A DNA stretch of 64,000 bases from PALSA-1006 sp041660815. Lineage in GTDB: Bacteria; Pseudomonadota; Gammaproteobacteria; Burkholderiales; Gallionellaceae. Position numbers and translations under genes: made by a program. The notes under the pieces were generated by a model, which was given only the letters and a program-made list of their open reading frames with translations, searched no databases and was not told the DNA's origin. This document shows, one piece after another, positions 49,645-58,086 of this stretch. The stretch is taken from the NCBI GenBank assembly GCA_041660815.1, contig JBAZVN010000015.1:1-64000 (forward strand), read 5' to 3'. Position 1 is the first letter of the stretch, and each line of letters begins with the position of its first letter.

Positions 49645-52104
49645 ATGAATGAAGCAAAAAAATCGGAATCTAGTGATTGGTCAGGATTCTGGGTATTGGG
49701 TCTGTTTTTGATGTGCATGTTGTTGTCGTCATGGGCGGCAACTCAACGCATTGCCAGTCTTTTTGGCTATCAAGAAGGATTGGGGAATTATCTGTTTACC
49801 TTTCAAGGCTGGCATGTGTACCAGCCTTTTTCTTGGTTCATGTGGACGTTGCACTGGGCGAAAGAGAAGGGGCTGATTGATGAGTATCTGACTCAGGGGA
49901 TGTACGTGATGATCGGCGGTAGTGTGTTTTCTGTGCTGATCTGTGCGTTTGTCAATTTTCTGCGCACAAAGTCGGGCAAGTTGCCGGATCACTTGCATGG
50001 ATCGGCGCATTGGGCCACGGATGATGAAATTCGCAAGACGGGGTTGTTGTGTCAAGACGGCGTGTGCGTTGGCTCCGTTGACGTGCGCGAAACTGGCTTT
50101 TGGGGTCGGATTAAAAAACGTGTGCATCGTCGGATTCTGCGTGACAACGAGAAGACACATGTGTTGATGGCCGCACCTACGCGCTCAGGCAAAGGTGTTG
50201 GTGTGGTGTTGCCTACGCTGTTGTCGTGGCGGCATTCAACGTTGGTGCATGACGTTAAAGGTGAAAACTTCGCTTTGACAGCAGGGTTTCGGCATAAGGC
50301 CGGGCAGCTGATATTGAAGGTGAACCCTACCTGTAAAGACGGCACGGCGGTTCGGTGGAATTCACTGGAAGAGGTACGGATTTTTACGCTCGATGATGTG
50401 CGTGACGCACAGAATATCGCGGCGATGATCGCAGATCCTGAAGCTAAGGGGATGGAGGATCACTGGGTATCAACCAGTTACAAGTTGTTGACCGGAATCA
50501 TTCTGCATGTTTGCTATACGGCTCAGGGTGAAGACAGAAGCTTGACGACGGTGGCGAAGTTTATTGCAGATCCATCGTTCGAGGATGTGAAGCAAATGTT
50601 CTCGTTCATTCAGGGTTATGAGCATGATCCATCTGGAAAGATGGGTTGGCGCGATGAGAGCGGTCGAGCAACGAGAACTCATCCAGAGGTGATTCTTGTT
50701 GCATCGGAAATGAGTAAGAAGGAAGAAAAAGAGTTGGGTTCGGTAATTTCGTCGGCGGTGACGAAACTGGGTTTGTATTCTGAACCTGTTGTGGCCAAGA
50801 ACATTGGTGAGTCGGATTTTGCCGTAAAGGATTTGATGAACCTGACACAGCCGGTATCGTGTTACTACGTGGTTCCGCCCAATGATAAAGAACGTCTGCG
50901 TCCGTTGACGCGGTTGTTTGTGTCGTTTGTGATTCGCCGGTTGACCGAAGAAATGCGGTTCGAAGGCGGTACGAGCATCGAGGGCTATAAGCATCGTTTG
51001 CTGTTGATGATTGATGAATTACCTTCGTTGCGCAAGCTGGACGTGTTACAGGACGGATTGGCCTACATCGCGGGTTATGGGATGAAGGCGTTGTTGGTAA
51101 TTCAGGATCGTGTGCAGCTGAAGGAAGCATACGGTGATAAGGAGTCGGTTTCTGCCGGGTGTCATGTGCAGATTGTGTATGCACCGAATACGCTGGATGA
51201 AGCAAAGCCATTGAGCGAAATGTTGGGTAAAAAGACGGTTGAGTATGAATCCAAGAATCATTCTGGTTCGCGGATGGCGCATGGGTTGGGGCAGGTGAGT
51301 ATTTCTACTCAGTTGCAGGCGCGGGATCTGATTACGCCGGATGAACTACTGGCATTGCCGCCTTCCGACATGATTGTGAAAGCAGCCGGGTTCTCGCCGA
51401 TTCGCGGTAAAAAGCTGAAATTCTACGAAATGCCGGTGTTTCAGAAGCGCGCAGAAATTCCACCTCCGATGCGGTGTTCGATTGAATGGATGGTTGGACG
51501 CGTGCGGCATTTTTACTGGGCGATGGTGTTGGTGGAAAAAGACGCTAAGAGCGAAATGACGATGTGGCTGAATATGAAGGATCGGGAAATCGCACCTGGT
51601 ATGTTGGCCGTGGTCAGGCAAGAACGGGTTGTTGATGGCCGGTTGATGTCGAACGAGTTTTTCTATGATTTCGTGGACAAGGACGGCAAAAATAAGAATC
51701 GTGGCCCGTATGGAATTGCCAACGTATTTAAGATGCAATTGAAGGGTGAAAAAGCGCCGGATCTGTCGGATGAATTTAGCGTCGGCCTGCGGTTGTTGAG
51801 TACGGAAGGGCTGCGCAATGTGGCTTATGTGGGCGAGTTTGAGGTGTTGTCGGATAAGAAGAAAAAGGTCAAGAAGTTGGCGGCAACAATTCTTGGGGCG
51901 GATACGAAGATTTTGGACATTGAGCCAGGTTCGCGGAACTTCGGGAAAATCGTGTTGGTCGAGGGCGGGTATGCCGTGCAGGATCTGGGCTTCGGTAATA
52001 CGGTAATTCATTGTTGTGCAAGGCTCGATACCGTTCCAAAGCTCGGCGACGATGTGTTGATCGGTTACGACGATGCAGGGAAACTAGGGCAGGTTAAGGG
52101 TTAA
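49645..52104 (+). CDS. traG: TraG/VirD4-family coupling protein with KfrB-like tail
   Basis: ATG 49645 behind AGGGTGAT gives 819 residues; an earlier start at 49540 runs through the terminator and promoter. Two N-terminal transmembrane segments (about 12-35 and 85-110) precede the motor, with Walker A APTRSGKGVGVVLP near 176-184 and Walker B LLMIDELPSL near 451, plus the VIQDRVQL segment. It passes the relaxosome to the secretion channel. The C terminus (about 765-815, GKIVLVEGGYAVQDLGFGNTVIH) is KfrB-like, an addition not known to me in RP4 TraG. Confidence 0.9.
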   Translation: MNEAKKSESSDWSGFWVLGLFLMCMLLSSWAATQRIASLFGYQEGLGNYLFTFQGWHVYQPFSWFMWTLHWAKEKGLIDEYLTQGMYVMIGGSVFSVLICAFVNFLRTKSGKLPDHLHGSAHWATDDEIRKTGLLCQDGVCVGSVDVRETGFWGRIKKRVHRRILRDNEKTHVLMAAPTRSGKGVGVVLPTLLSWRHSTLVHDVKGENFALTAGFRHKAGQLILKVNPTCKDGTAVRWNSLEEVRIFTLDDVRDAQNIAAMIADPEAKGMEDHWVSTSYKLLTGIILHVCYTAQGEDRSLTTVAKFIADPSFEDVKQMFSFIQGYEHDPSGKMGWRDESGRATRTHPEVILVASEMSKKEEKELGSVISSAVTKLGLYSEPVVAKNIGESDFAVKDLMNLTQPVSCYYVVPPNDKERLRPLTRLFVSFVIRRLTEEMRFEGGTSIEGYKHRLLLMIDELPSLRKLDVLQDGLAYIAGYGMKALLVIQDRVQLKEAYGDKESVSAGCHVQIVYAPNTLDEAKPLSEMLGKKTVEYESKNHSGSRMAHGLGQVSISTQLQARDLITPDELLALPPSDMIVKAAGFSPIRGKKLKFYEMPVFQKRAEIPPPMRCSIEWMVGRVRHFYWAMVLVEKDAKSEMTMWLNMKDREIAPGMLAVVRQERVVDGRLMSNEFFYDFVDKDGKNKNRGPYGIANVFKMQLKGEKAPDLSDEFSVGLRLLSTEGLRNVAYVGEFEVLSDKKKKVKKLAATILGADTKILDIEPGSRNFGKIVLVEGGYAVQDLGFGNTVIHCCARLDTVPKLGDDVLIGYDDAGKLGQVKG

Positions 52105-52113
52105 TTCTTTTGT

Positions 52114-52125
52114 TTTAGAGAGGGG
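52114..52125 (+). promoter_or_regulatory. Leader-type ribosome-binding segment without clear hairpin
   Basis: TTTTAGAGAGGGG ends 6 bases before the ATG at 52132, with the same AGAGAGGGG register as the hairpin leaders. Confidence 0.5.
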
Positions 52126-52131
52126 ATGGGA

Positions 52132-52617
52132 ATGTTTATTGTCATGGCGTTTTTGGTGGTGGTACTCGTAATCGGGGTTTTTGTATTTATGCACTTGAAG
52201 TCACAAGGGCTGGATAACGAAATCCAAAATCCGAAAGAGGAAGAGTGGCCTTTTTATGCGAAAAAACCTTTGTCGCAACCAGAGCAGGTTTTGTATTTCA
52301 GGCTGGTTGAGGCACTGCCTGAACACATCATTCTTGCACAAGTTCAACTCTCGCGGTTACTTGGTGTCAAGAAGGGAAACAATAATGCTACGTGGAATAA
52401 CAGAATCAATCGGATGAGCGTGGATTTTGTTGTCTGCAACAAAGATTCAAGCATCGTCGCAGCCATTGAGCTGGATGATTCGACTCATCAACGAGAAGAT
52501 CGTCAGTCGGCAGATGCGAAGAAAGATAAAGCATTGTCTTCAGCCGGTGTGCGGATTGTGCGTTGGCATGTGAAGTCGATACCTGACGTTACGGCTATTC
52601 AAATTGCAGTTAAGTGA
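52132..52617 (+). CDS. Membrane-anchored DUF2726-type nuclease-like protein
   Basis: The ATG at 52132 fits the ribosome-binding site better than 52126; 161 residues. One N-terminal transmembrane helix (about 2-22) is followed by a DUF2726-type domain: KPLSQPEQVLYFRLVEALPEH, MSVDFVVCNKDSSIVAAIELDD (the D...ExD restriction-like core) and AGVRIVRW. The family is related to Vsr-like/REase folds, but the activity is unproven. It follows the coupling-protein gene and precedes the transglycosylase. Confidence 0.75.
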   Translation: MFIVMAFLVVVLVIGVFVFMHLKSQGLDNEIQNPKEEEWPFYAKKPLSQPEQVLYFRLVEALPEHIILAQVQLSRLLGVKKGNNNATWNNRINRMSVDFVVCNKDSSIVAAIELDDSTHQREDRQSADAKKDKALSSAGVRIVRWHVKSIPDVTAIQIAVK

Positions 52618-52623
52618 ATGAAT

Positions 52624-52653
52624 ACGCATCCAGTGATGCGTTTCAGAGAGGGG
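52624..52653 (+). promoter_or_regulatory. Hairpin-TTTCAGAG leader element 8
   Basis: Stem ACGCATC/GATGCGT (52624-52641) with loop CAGT is followed by TTCAGAGAGGGG, which places the GTG at 52659 as the start of the transglycosylase gene. Confidence 0.7.
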
Positions 52654-52658
52654 CGGGA

Positions 52659-53360
52659 GTGTTTCGGTTTTCTGCGATTCTTGTTTTTTTGATGGCGAAT
52701 TCATTGGCCGGTGCGGCTGATATGGATTCGTTATTGAGGCGCTGCGCGCCAGAGGTGCATCCAGTGACGATGGGGGCGATCGTTAGACAGGAGTCTGGCG
52801 GGAATTACCTGGTGATTGGCGATGATGGCGATTTTAGTTTGCCGCGTGCGCAGCGTGTGCAGCAGTCAATTTATCCAGTGTCGTTGATGGATGCCGTGCG
52901 CATTGCGGCGGATCTGGATTCCAAGGGGCATGTGTTTGGGGTCGGACTGGGGCAGGTGACTAACCGGAACTTGAAACGGATGGGCGTGTCAGTGTCTGAG
53001 GCATTTGATCCTTGTCGGAATTTGCAGTTGTCACGGGACATCTTGCTTGGCAATTATCAGGATGCAGAAAAACAGTATGGATCTGGGCAAGGTGCATTGC
53101 TGGCCGCGATCAGTAAGTACAACACCGGCAGTTTTGTAAATGGTCACAGGAATGGGTATGTGGCGAAGGTTGTTGGATCTGGCCGATATGCGGTACCGGA
53201 ATTGAAAGGCGGCGGGGAAGCAAGGCGCATTCTTTCCTCGAAAAAGGCTCAAACGGTTGCGGGTAAGTCAAAGGGTTCTCATGAATCGAGAAAGGTCACG
53301 CTGGCGGAAGCTGTTTTGGCTCCGGCTGCGGTAAGTGGGTTTGTGGATGATGTGCGATAA
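52659..53360 (+). CDS. trbN: TrbN-like lytic transglycosylase
   Basis: The leader element and a signal peptide (MFRFSAILVFLMANSLAGAAD) both show that the GTG at 52659 is the start, not the GTG at 52614. The 233-residue protein has an SLT-type fold with the catalytic Glu in VRQESGGN (about residue 47), GVGLGQVT and KYNTGSF. It is probably the TrbN-like muramidase of IncP-type systems and is the second such enzyme here besides 14834-15283. The Lys/Ser-rich C-terminal end is not conserved. Confidence 0.82.
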   Translation: MFRFSAILVFLMANSLAGAADMDSLLRRCAPEVHPVTMGAIVRQESGGNYLVIGDDGDFSLPRAQRVQQSIYPVSLMDAVRIAADLDSKGHVFGVGLGQVTNRNLKRMGVSVSEAFDPCRNLQLSRDILLGNYQDAEKQYGSGQGALLAAISKYNTGSFVNGHRNGYVAKVVGSGRYAVPELKGGGEARRILSSKKAQTVAGKSKGSHESRKVTLAEAVLAPAAVSGFVDDVR

Positions 53361-53385
53361 ATATTTGATAGTGAAAACGTCATTT

Positions 53386-53401
53386 CTTCTTATGTAGGAA
53401 T
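53386..53401. promoter_or_regulatory. Plasmid-wide palindrome, copy 7
   Basis: CTTCTTATGTAGGAAT lies 18 bases before the topoisomerase start, close to its ribosome-binding site (GAAAGG). Confidence 0.6.
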
Positions 53402-53418
53402 TTTGAAAGGTTAAAAGT

Positions 53419-55212
53419 ATGTCCAAGGTATTAGTTGTTGTTGAGTCACCTTCGAAAGCAAAAAAAATCCAGTCAATGTTAGGTGACGATTTTATCGTTC
53501 AGGCGAGTGGCGGACATATTCGCGATCTACCCACTACTGCTGGTGAAAACGGGTATGACGCGACCACCTTCAAACCTGTTTATGAACTGACTGAACGGGG
53601 CAAGGAATCAGTTAAATACCTCAAATCGAAGCTTGAACGCTGTGATGATGTGTTGCTTGCGACTGATCCAGACCGCGAAGGCGAGGCAATTGGCTGGCAC
53701 GTGGCCGAAGTGTTGAAACTGAAAAGCCGTCGCCGTGTGATGTTCCATGAAATTACGCCTAGTGCGATCTTGCAGGCCGTGCGTAATCCTTCAATGCTGG
53801 ACGTGAACCTGGTGCGTGCGCAGGAAGCCCGGCGCGTGATTGACCGGATGGTTGGCTGGTTGGTATCAAGTCCGCTATCGCGTGCGATTGGTGAGAAGGC
53901 TTCAGCAGGGCGTGTGCAGTCACCTTCGCTCGGTTTAGTCGTTGCGCGTGAGCGTGAGATTGCGGCTTTTGTTCGGCAACTGTTTTTCAGCGTGAAAGTC
54001 AACTTTGCCGGGAATCCTGCTTGGTCTGCTGATTGGGTAGTCGGTAGCGGTGAGGATGCAAAATGTCTGGTGCGCGCTGACGCGGATCGGGCGGCTGCAT
54101 CGAGGTTGTTTGTGGTGAATGAGTTTGTGGAAAAAGACGAATTCGAGGCACCGCCTGCACCGTTCGATACGGCGGTACTGCAACAAGCCGCATCGGTCGC
54201 TTTGGGTTTTGATCCGGACAAAACCATGTTGATTGCGCAAAAGCTGTTTCAAGGACTGGAAGAAGGCCACGGCTTTATCACTTATCACCGAACTGACGAT
54301 GTAAACCTGTCGGATGATGCGTTTGCGATGATTCAGGAGTACGCCGGGAAAAACGGCCTGCCGGTGGTGGATAGTAAGCGCAAGTGGAAGGCGGGGGAGG
54401 GCGCACAAGAAGCCCACGAGGCGATCCGGCCTACTGATTTTGAGGCTGATACCAGCGCGTTATCGGCTGACGAATTGGCCTTGTATGAGCTGATTCACAA
54501 GCGTTCTGTGGCTTCGCAGTTGGCTGATGTGGTGTACAGCGTGCGCCGTGCAAAACTGGATAGCGATGGGCTGACGTTTACGGCTGTTGGGCGAGTGTTG
54601 AAGGATAAGGGTTGGCGTGCGTATGGCGATGCTGCGGAAGTCGAAGATGAAGACAAGGAAGTTGTGGCGAAAAATGCCGTGCCGGTTCTGGCCGTGGGCG
54701 ATAGTCTGACTGCGTTGGATGGCGTAGTAACTGAGGCGTGGACTCGTTCACCTGGGCGATACACGAAAGCGTCGATGGTGAAGACGTTGAAGGCGCTGGG
54801 GATTGGTCGGCCTTCGACTTATTCGGCTGCGGTGGATGGAATCGAGAAGCGTGGTTATGTGACGCTTGAAAAGCGTTATCTGGTGCCAACAGCGATTGCA
54901 GGAAAAATCTACGATGCGCTGACCGGCAAGTTTTCGTTTATCGAGGTCGGCTATACGAAAAAGCTTGAAGAGGATTTGGACGCGATCACTCAAGGCAAAA
55001 AGACGTTTGACGATGTAGTGCGAGGTGTGGCTGGTGTGCTGGAAAGCGAACTGGCGGCATTGGGCAGCGCAGCAGCGCCGGTAAAACGTGAGGTTGCTGC
55101 CGGTGTGGAGTGTCCGAAATGTGGCAAGCCGATGGTGGAACGTAAGGGGCCGAAAGGCAAGTTCTACGGCTGTACAGGGTATCCAGATTGCAAGGGTACG
55201 AAGCAAATCTGA
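53419..55212 (+). CDS. topA: Plasmid type IA DNA topoisomerase
   Basis: The 597-residue enzyme relaxes negatively supercoiled DNA. A Toprim domain (VVVESPSKAKKI and DPDREGEAIGWH, about 1-120) is followed by the strand-passage domains with the active-site Tyr in GFITYHRTDD (about 289) and RSPGRYTKASMVKTLKALGIGRPSTYS. A single C-terminal zinc ribbon (CPKCG...CTGYPDCKG) ends it, where the chromosomal enzyme usually has several. IncP plasmids carry a similar protein as TraE. Palindrome copy 7 lies before it. Confidence 0.92.
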   Translation: MSKVLVVVESPSKAKKIQSMLGDDFIVQASGGHIRDLPTTAGENGYDATTFKPVYELTERGKESVKYLKSKLERCDDVLLATDPDREGEAIGWHVAEVLKLKSRRRVMFHEITPSAILQAVRNPSMLDVNLVRAQEARRVIDRMVGWLVSSPLSRAIGEKASAGRVQSPSLGLVVAREREIAAFVRQLFFSVKVNFAGNPAWSADWVVGSGEDAKCLVRADADRAAASRLFVVNEFVEKDEFEAPPAPFDTAVLQQAASVALGFDPDKTMLIAQKLFQGLEEGHGFITYHRTDDVNLSDDAFAMIQEYAGKNGLPVVDSKRKWKAGEGAQEAHEAIRPTDFEADTSALSADELALYELIHKRSVASQLADVVYSVRRAKLDSDGLTFTAVGRVLKDKGWRAYGDAAEVEDEDKEVVAKNAVPVLAVGDSLTALDGVVTEAWTRSPGRYTKASMVKTLKALGIGRPSTYSAAVDGIEKRGYVTLEKRYLVPTAIAGKIYDALTGKFSFIEVGYTKKLEEDLDAITQGKKTFDDVVRGVAGVLESELAALGSAAAPVKREVAAGVECPKCGKPMVERKGPKGKFYGCTGYPDCKGTKQI

Positions 55213-55236
55213 AAACGAAGTGCCAGGAGAATTGCA

Positions 55237-56013
55237 ATGATGAAAGAGGCTGCAAGACGTGGGGAATTGGAGATTTTCTATCAGCCGAAGGTTGATATGT
55301 CAAAAGGCACGCTTGTCGGTGTTGAGGCGTTATTGCGGTGGAGACATCCGACATTGGGCTTGTTGCAGCCAGAAATGTTTAACCTGGCACGACTTCAAAA
55401 TGAAAGCTCTGTCATTGATCTTGGGCATTGGGTGATTACAAAAACGTTGCAGCAAATATCGGATTGGCGGAAAGCCGGTTTTCAAACGCCGGTCAGTGTC
55501 AACATCATGGTTTCCGAACTGATAAACGATAATTTCTGTGATTGGCTGAGTGGGATTTTTCGTCATTATTCTGATGTCGATCCGTCCATGCTGGAACTAG
55601 AAATTGTCGAATCATCACAGATTAGTGATCCGGTATCGTTGTTCGAGGTGATTACTCAATGTCGGTTGAGTGGCGTTAAGTTTGCGCTTGATGATTTTGG
55701 GACTGGATATTCGTCTATTTCTCATATGCGAAATCTGCCGGCAGACCATGTGAAGATCGACAAAATGTTCGTGAACGAAATCGTCCACAACATACAAGAT
55801 CAGGAGTTGGTTAAATTCATTATCGCTATTGCGTCCGTCTTTGAACGTAAGGCAATTGCAGAAGGTATTGAGAATGTGAATCAAGGGCTGATGCTGATGC
55901 GGCTGGGTTGCAAGATCGGCCAAGGATACGCCATAGCGCGTCCTATGGCGGCGGTTGATCTGCCAGGTTGGGTTAACGAATACAAAGGGCATCCAGAGTG
56001 GATGGCAGCGTAG
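55237..56013 (+). CDS. EAL-domain cyclic-di-GMP phosphodiesterase
   Basis: A stand-alone 258-residue EAL domain. Catalytic and metal-binding positions look intact: EALLRW (Glu30), LELEIVES, LDDFGTGYSS, KIDKMFV, IAEGIEN and GYAIARP. No sensor, GGDEF or membrane part is present, so it should lower c-di-GMP in the cytoplasm. It starts 24 bases after topA behind AGGAGAAT and is 5 bases from the FimV-like gene. Carriage on a conjugative element suggests control of host motility, biofilm or pilus use. Confidence 0.88.
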   Translation: MMKEAARRGELEIFYQPKVDMSKGTLVGVEALLRWRHPTLGLLQPEMFNLARLQNESSVIDLGHWVITKTLQQISDWRKAGFQTPVSVNIMVSELINDNFCDWLSGIFRHYSDVDPSMLELEIVESSQISDPVSLFEVITQCRLSGVKFALDDFGTGYSSISHMRNLPADHVKIDKMFVNEIVHNIQDQELVKFIIAIASVFERKAIAEGIENVNQGLMLMRLGCKIGQGYAIARPMAAVDLPGWVNEYKGHPEWMAA

Positions 56014-56017
56014 GAAA

Positions 56018-57322
56018 ATGATGTTCAGAGAAAAATCCTTATCGCGTCTGTTGCGGGTCAGTGGAATCATTGCCGGGATGGCCGTGAGTGCATTGAGTCA
56101 TGCTGTTGGGTTAGGCGAAATCAATGTGTTTTCTGCAATGGGTCAACCGTTGATCGCGGAAATTGAGTTAGTAGCAGCGGTCGAGGGTGATAAAACTTCG
56201 ATGCAGGCTCGTTTGGCTTCACTCGATGACTACAAACAGGCAGGGCTGGAGTATCCTTTTGGGATGAAATATAACTTCCGGATTGAGCAGCGTGCGAATG
56301 GTGAGTCTTATATCCGACTGTCCAGCAATCGTCCCGTTAACGATCCTTATGTGAGCTTACTGGTTGAGCTACCGACTTCCGATGGGAAGCTGTTGCATAC
56401 CTATACATTTCTGCTTGATCTACCAAAAGAAGAGGGTAGGCGAGAGCCGGTGTCGTTGCCATATGTTGTCGCTGGTGAACAGCAAATGATTTTGTCTGGT
56501 GTTGCTAATGTACAAGATTTGAAGCCTGCAGGCGGTATTATTTCTACCCGGCGTCATGCGGCTGGGAATTATTCAGTTGGGCATAAAAAACGAAAGAAGC
56601 GGTTTCACGCGAGGTTATCCATTGGTGAAAATGAGCTGGCAACATCAGCTGGATCTGGCGAGGACGTGTTGAAATTGAGGATGGATAACGTTTTACTGGA
56701 TAAAGACATTGATGAAGCCAAACAACGTTTGGCCCAGCTTAAATCTGAAGCGATGGCATTAGTTGAACTGATTCATAAATCTGAAGCCGCAATGATCGAG
56801 CAAAATGGCATGACTTCGGCCAGTGCTGTTCTGGCCAGTGCAACTGTGAGCCAGGTGGTTCAAGCTCCGGTGATGAATGCTGCAAAACCTGTTGTGGCAG
56901 AGAAACAAGATAAGCTGATGAATATGGATGCCGTGGCACCTGCCGGGCTGTCAATTGGCTCGACGGCGTTGCTGTTTTTTGCGCTGATAATGCGGCGAAA
57001 ACAGGCTGTGAAGGTTGAAAATTCCGTGGAGTCGAATAATGTGACGGTGTTGAAACCTCAATTAGTCAGCCCGACGTTCATTCTGCCGCCGACTAAAAGC
57101 TCGGCTCCGATTCATCCTGAAGACGGGACTCACTGGATTGATGAGGATGAGGTGGATGCGATCAGGGAAGCGAATCTGTTTTTGAAGTTCGGTCGCTATC
57201 AACAAGCCAAAGAGGTGCTGCATGATACGCTGTTGATGGAACCACATAATCATGCGGTAAGGTTGAAAATTTTAGAGATCGAGGAAAATTTTCGAGAGGG
57301 GAAGTTGGTAAGGGCGGGGTAG
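56018..57322 (+). CDS. FimV-like pilus/polarity protein
   Basis: The 434-residue protein has a signal peptide (about 1-30, SALSHAVG), then a FimV N-terminal domain (about 31-150, LGEINVFSAMGQPLIAEIEL). A polar and coiled-coil segment (about 220-260) follows, with one transmembrane helix (about 312-330, IGSTALLFFALIM) and a cytoplasmic TPR-like FimV C-terminal part (about 380-425, NLFLKFGRYQQAKEVLHDTLL). Chromosomal FimV controls polar type IV pili and c-di-GMP-linked motility. It is shorter than typical FimV and lacks a visible LysM domain. Its pairing with the EAL gene and the pil operon fits a pilus role. Confidence 0.85.
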   Translation: MMFREKSLSRLLRVSGIIAGMAVSALSHAVGLGEINVFSAMGQPLIAEIELVAAVEGDKTSMQARLASLDDYKQAGLEYPFGMKYNFRIEQRANGESYIRLSSNRPVNDPYVSLLVELPTSDGKLLHTYTFLLDLPKEEGRREPVSLPYVVAGEQQMILSGVANVQDLKPAGGIISTRRHAAGNYSVGHKKRKKRFHARLSIGENELATSAGSGEDVLKLRMDNVLLDKDIDEAKQRLAQLKSEAMALVELIHKSEAAMIEQNGMTSASAVLASATVSQVVQAPVMNAAKPVVAEKQDKLMNMDAVAPAGLSIGSTALLFFALIMRRKQAVKVENSVESNNVTVLKPQLVSPTFILPPTKSSAPIHPEDGTHWIDEDEVDAIREANLFLKFGRYQQAKEVLHDTLLMEPHNHAVRLKILEIEENFREGKLVRAG

Positions 57323-57386
57323 CTACTGACAAGTTTCTTGTAACGGGTTACAGTTGAGGATGACTAAAATTAGCGAAGGAAATTTG

Positions 57387-57701
57387 ATGGGACAAGCTAA
57401 GTTACGAGGATCACGTGATGATCGAATAAAGGAAGCTGCTGCGCAGCTGGAACGATTGAGGCCAAATAAACTCACTTGCAACAATTGCCAGACTGATTTC
57501 ACTGATTTTGAAATGCTCAACACGAAAGGAATGGATGGTGTTGATATGGCTTGTGTTGGAGTGTGTCCTTCATGTAAAGATGTCACATGGGGTTTGAAAG
57601 GCGATCCAATAATTTGTCAGGCTTTTGCTGAACACATTATGCACGAGAGAGGTTTAGGTAATGAACAACCCAAATTTGGCATACAACGGTTGAGTAAATA
57701 A
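57387..57701 (+). CDS. MGQAK-type small protein with cysteine motifs
   Basis: The start at 57387 (AAGGAA) is preferred over 57354. It opens MGQAKLRGSRDDR, a conserved N terminus shared with the next gene and, as I recall, with many mobile-element proteins. The 104-residue body has CNNC and CPSC pairs (about 30 and 60), probably a zinc ribbon. The function is unknown. Confidence 0.65.
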   Translation: MGQAKLRGSRDDRIKEAAAQLERLRPNKLTCNNCQTDFTDFEMLNTKGMDGVDMACVGVCPSCKDVTWGLKGDPIICQAFAEHIMHERGLGNEQPKFGIQRLSK

Positions 57702-57729
57702 GTACACCATAGACACTTTAGGAAAAATA

Positions 57730-58068
57730 ATGGGACAAGCTAAACAAAGAGGTACTCGCGAAGAACGTATGGCTCAGAAACTTGGATTGGTCAAGTGTAC
57801 GATTGATGAATTGAAACATAAACTCAATATCCCGGATGAAGCCGAATTTCTTGGCTATGGCATCCATCTGGAGGTTAAGGACGAATTCCTGTCTGATTTC
57901 AGTGAGGACAAGGATGCGACCAGAAAGATGTGGGCGAGCAGTCCTGAACACGCAAAGCTATTTTCGGAATTTTCAGACGCTTATGACATGGCTTTTAAAT
58001 GCGAAGGCTCAGTTGTTGTCGGGATATTCGATGGCAAAAAACAAATGTGGGTTGCTCCTGTTCAATAA
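57730..58068 (+). CDS. MGQAK-type small protein
   Basis: 112 residues opening MGQAKQRGTREERMAQ, paralogous to the previous gene only in this N terminus. The rest is acidic with no cysteine pairs, ending in a beta-rich segment (GSVVVGIFDGKKQMWVAPV). The family is unknown. The shared N terminus may be a targeting or binding tag. Confidence 0.6.
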   Translation: MGQAKQRGTREERMAQKLGLVKCTIDELKHKLNIPDEAEFLGYGIHLEVKDEFLSDFSEDKDATRKMWASSPEHAKLFSEFSDAYDMAFKCEGSVVVGIFDGKKQMWVAPVQ

Positions 58069-58086
58069 TCGAAATAAGGACTCTGT

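Noticed and set aside
53580..54227. A 215-residue minus-strand frame inside the topoisomerase gene
   Set aside because: It is Ser/Thr/Arg-rich, as antisense shadows of well-conserved genes are; topoisomerase motifs on the plus strand are decisive.
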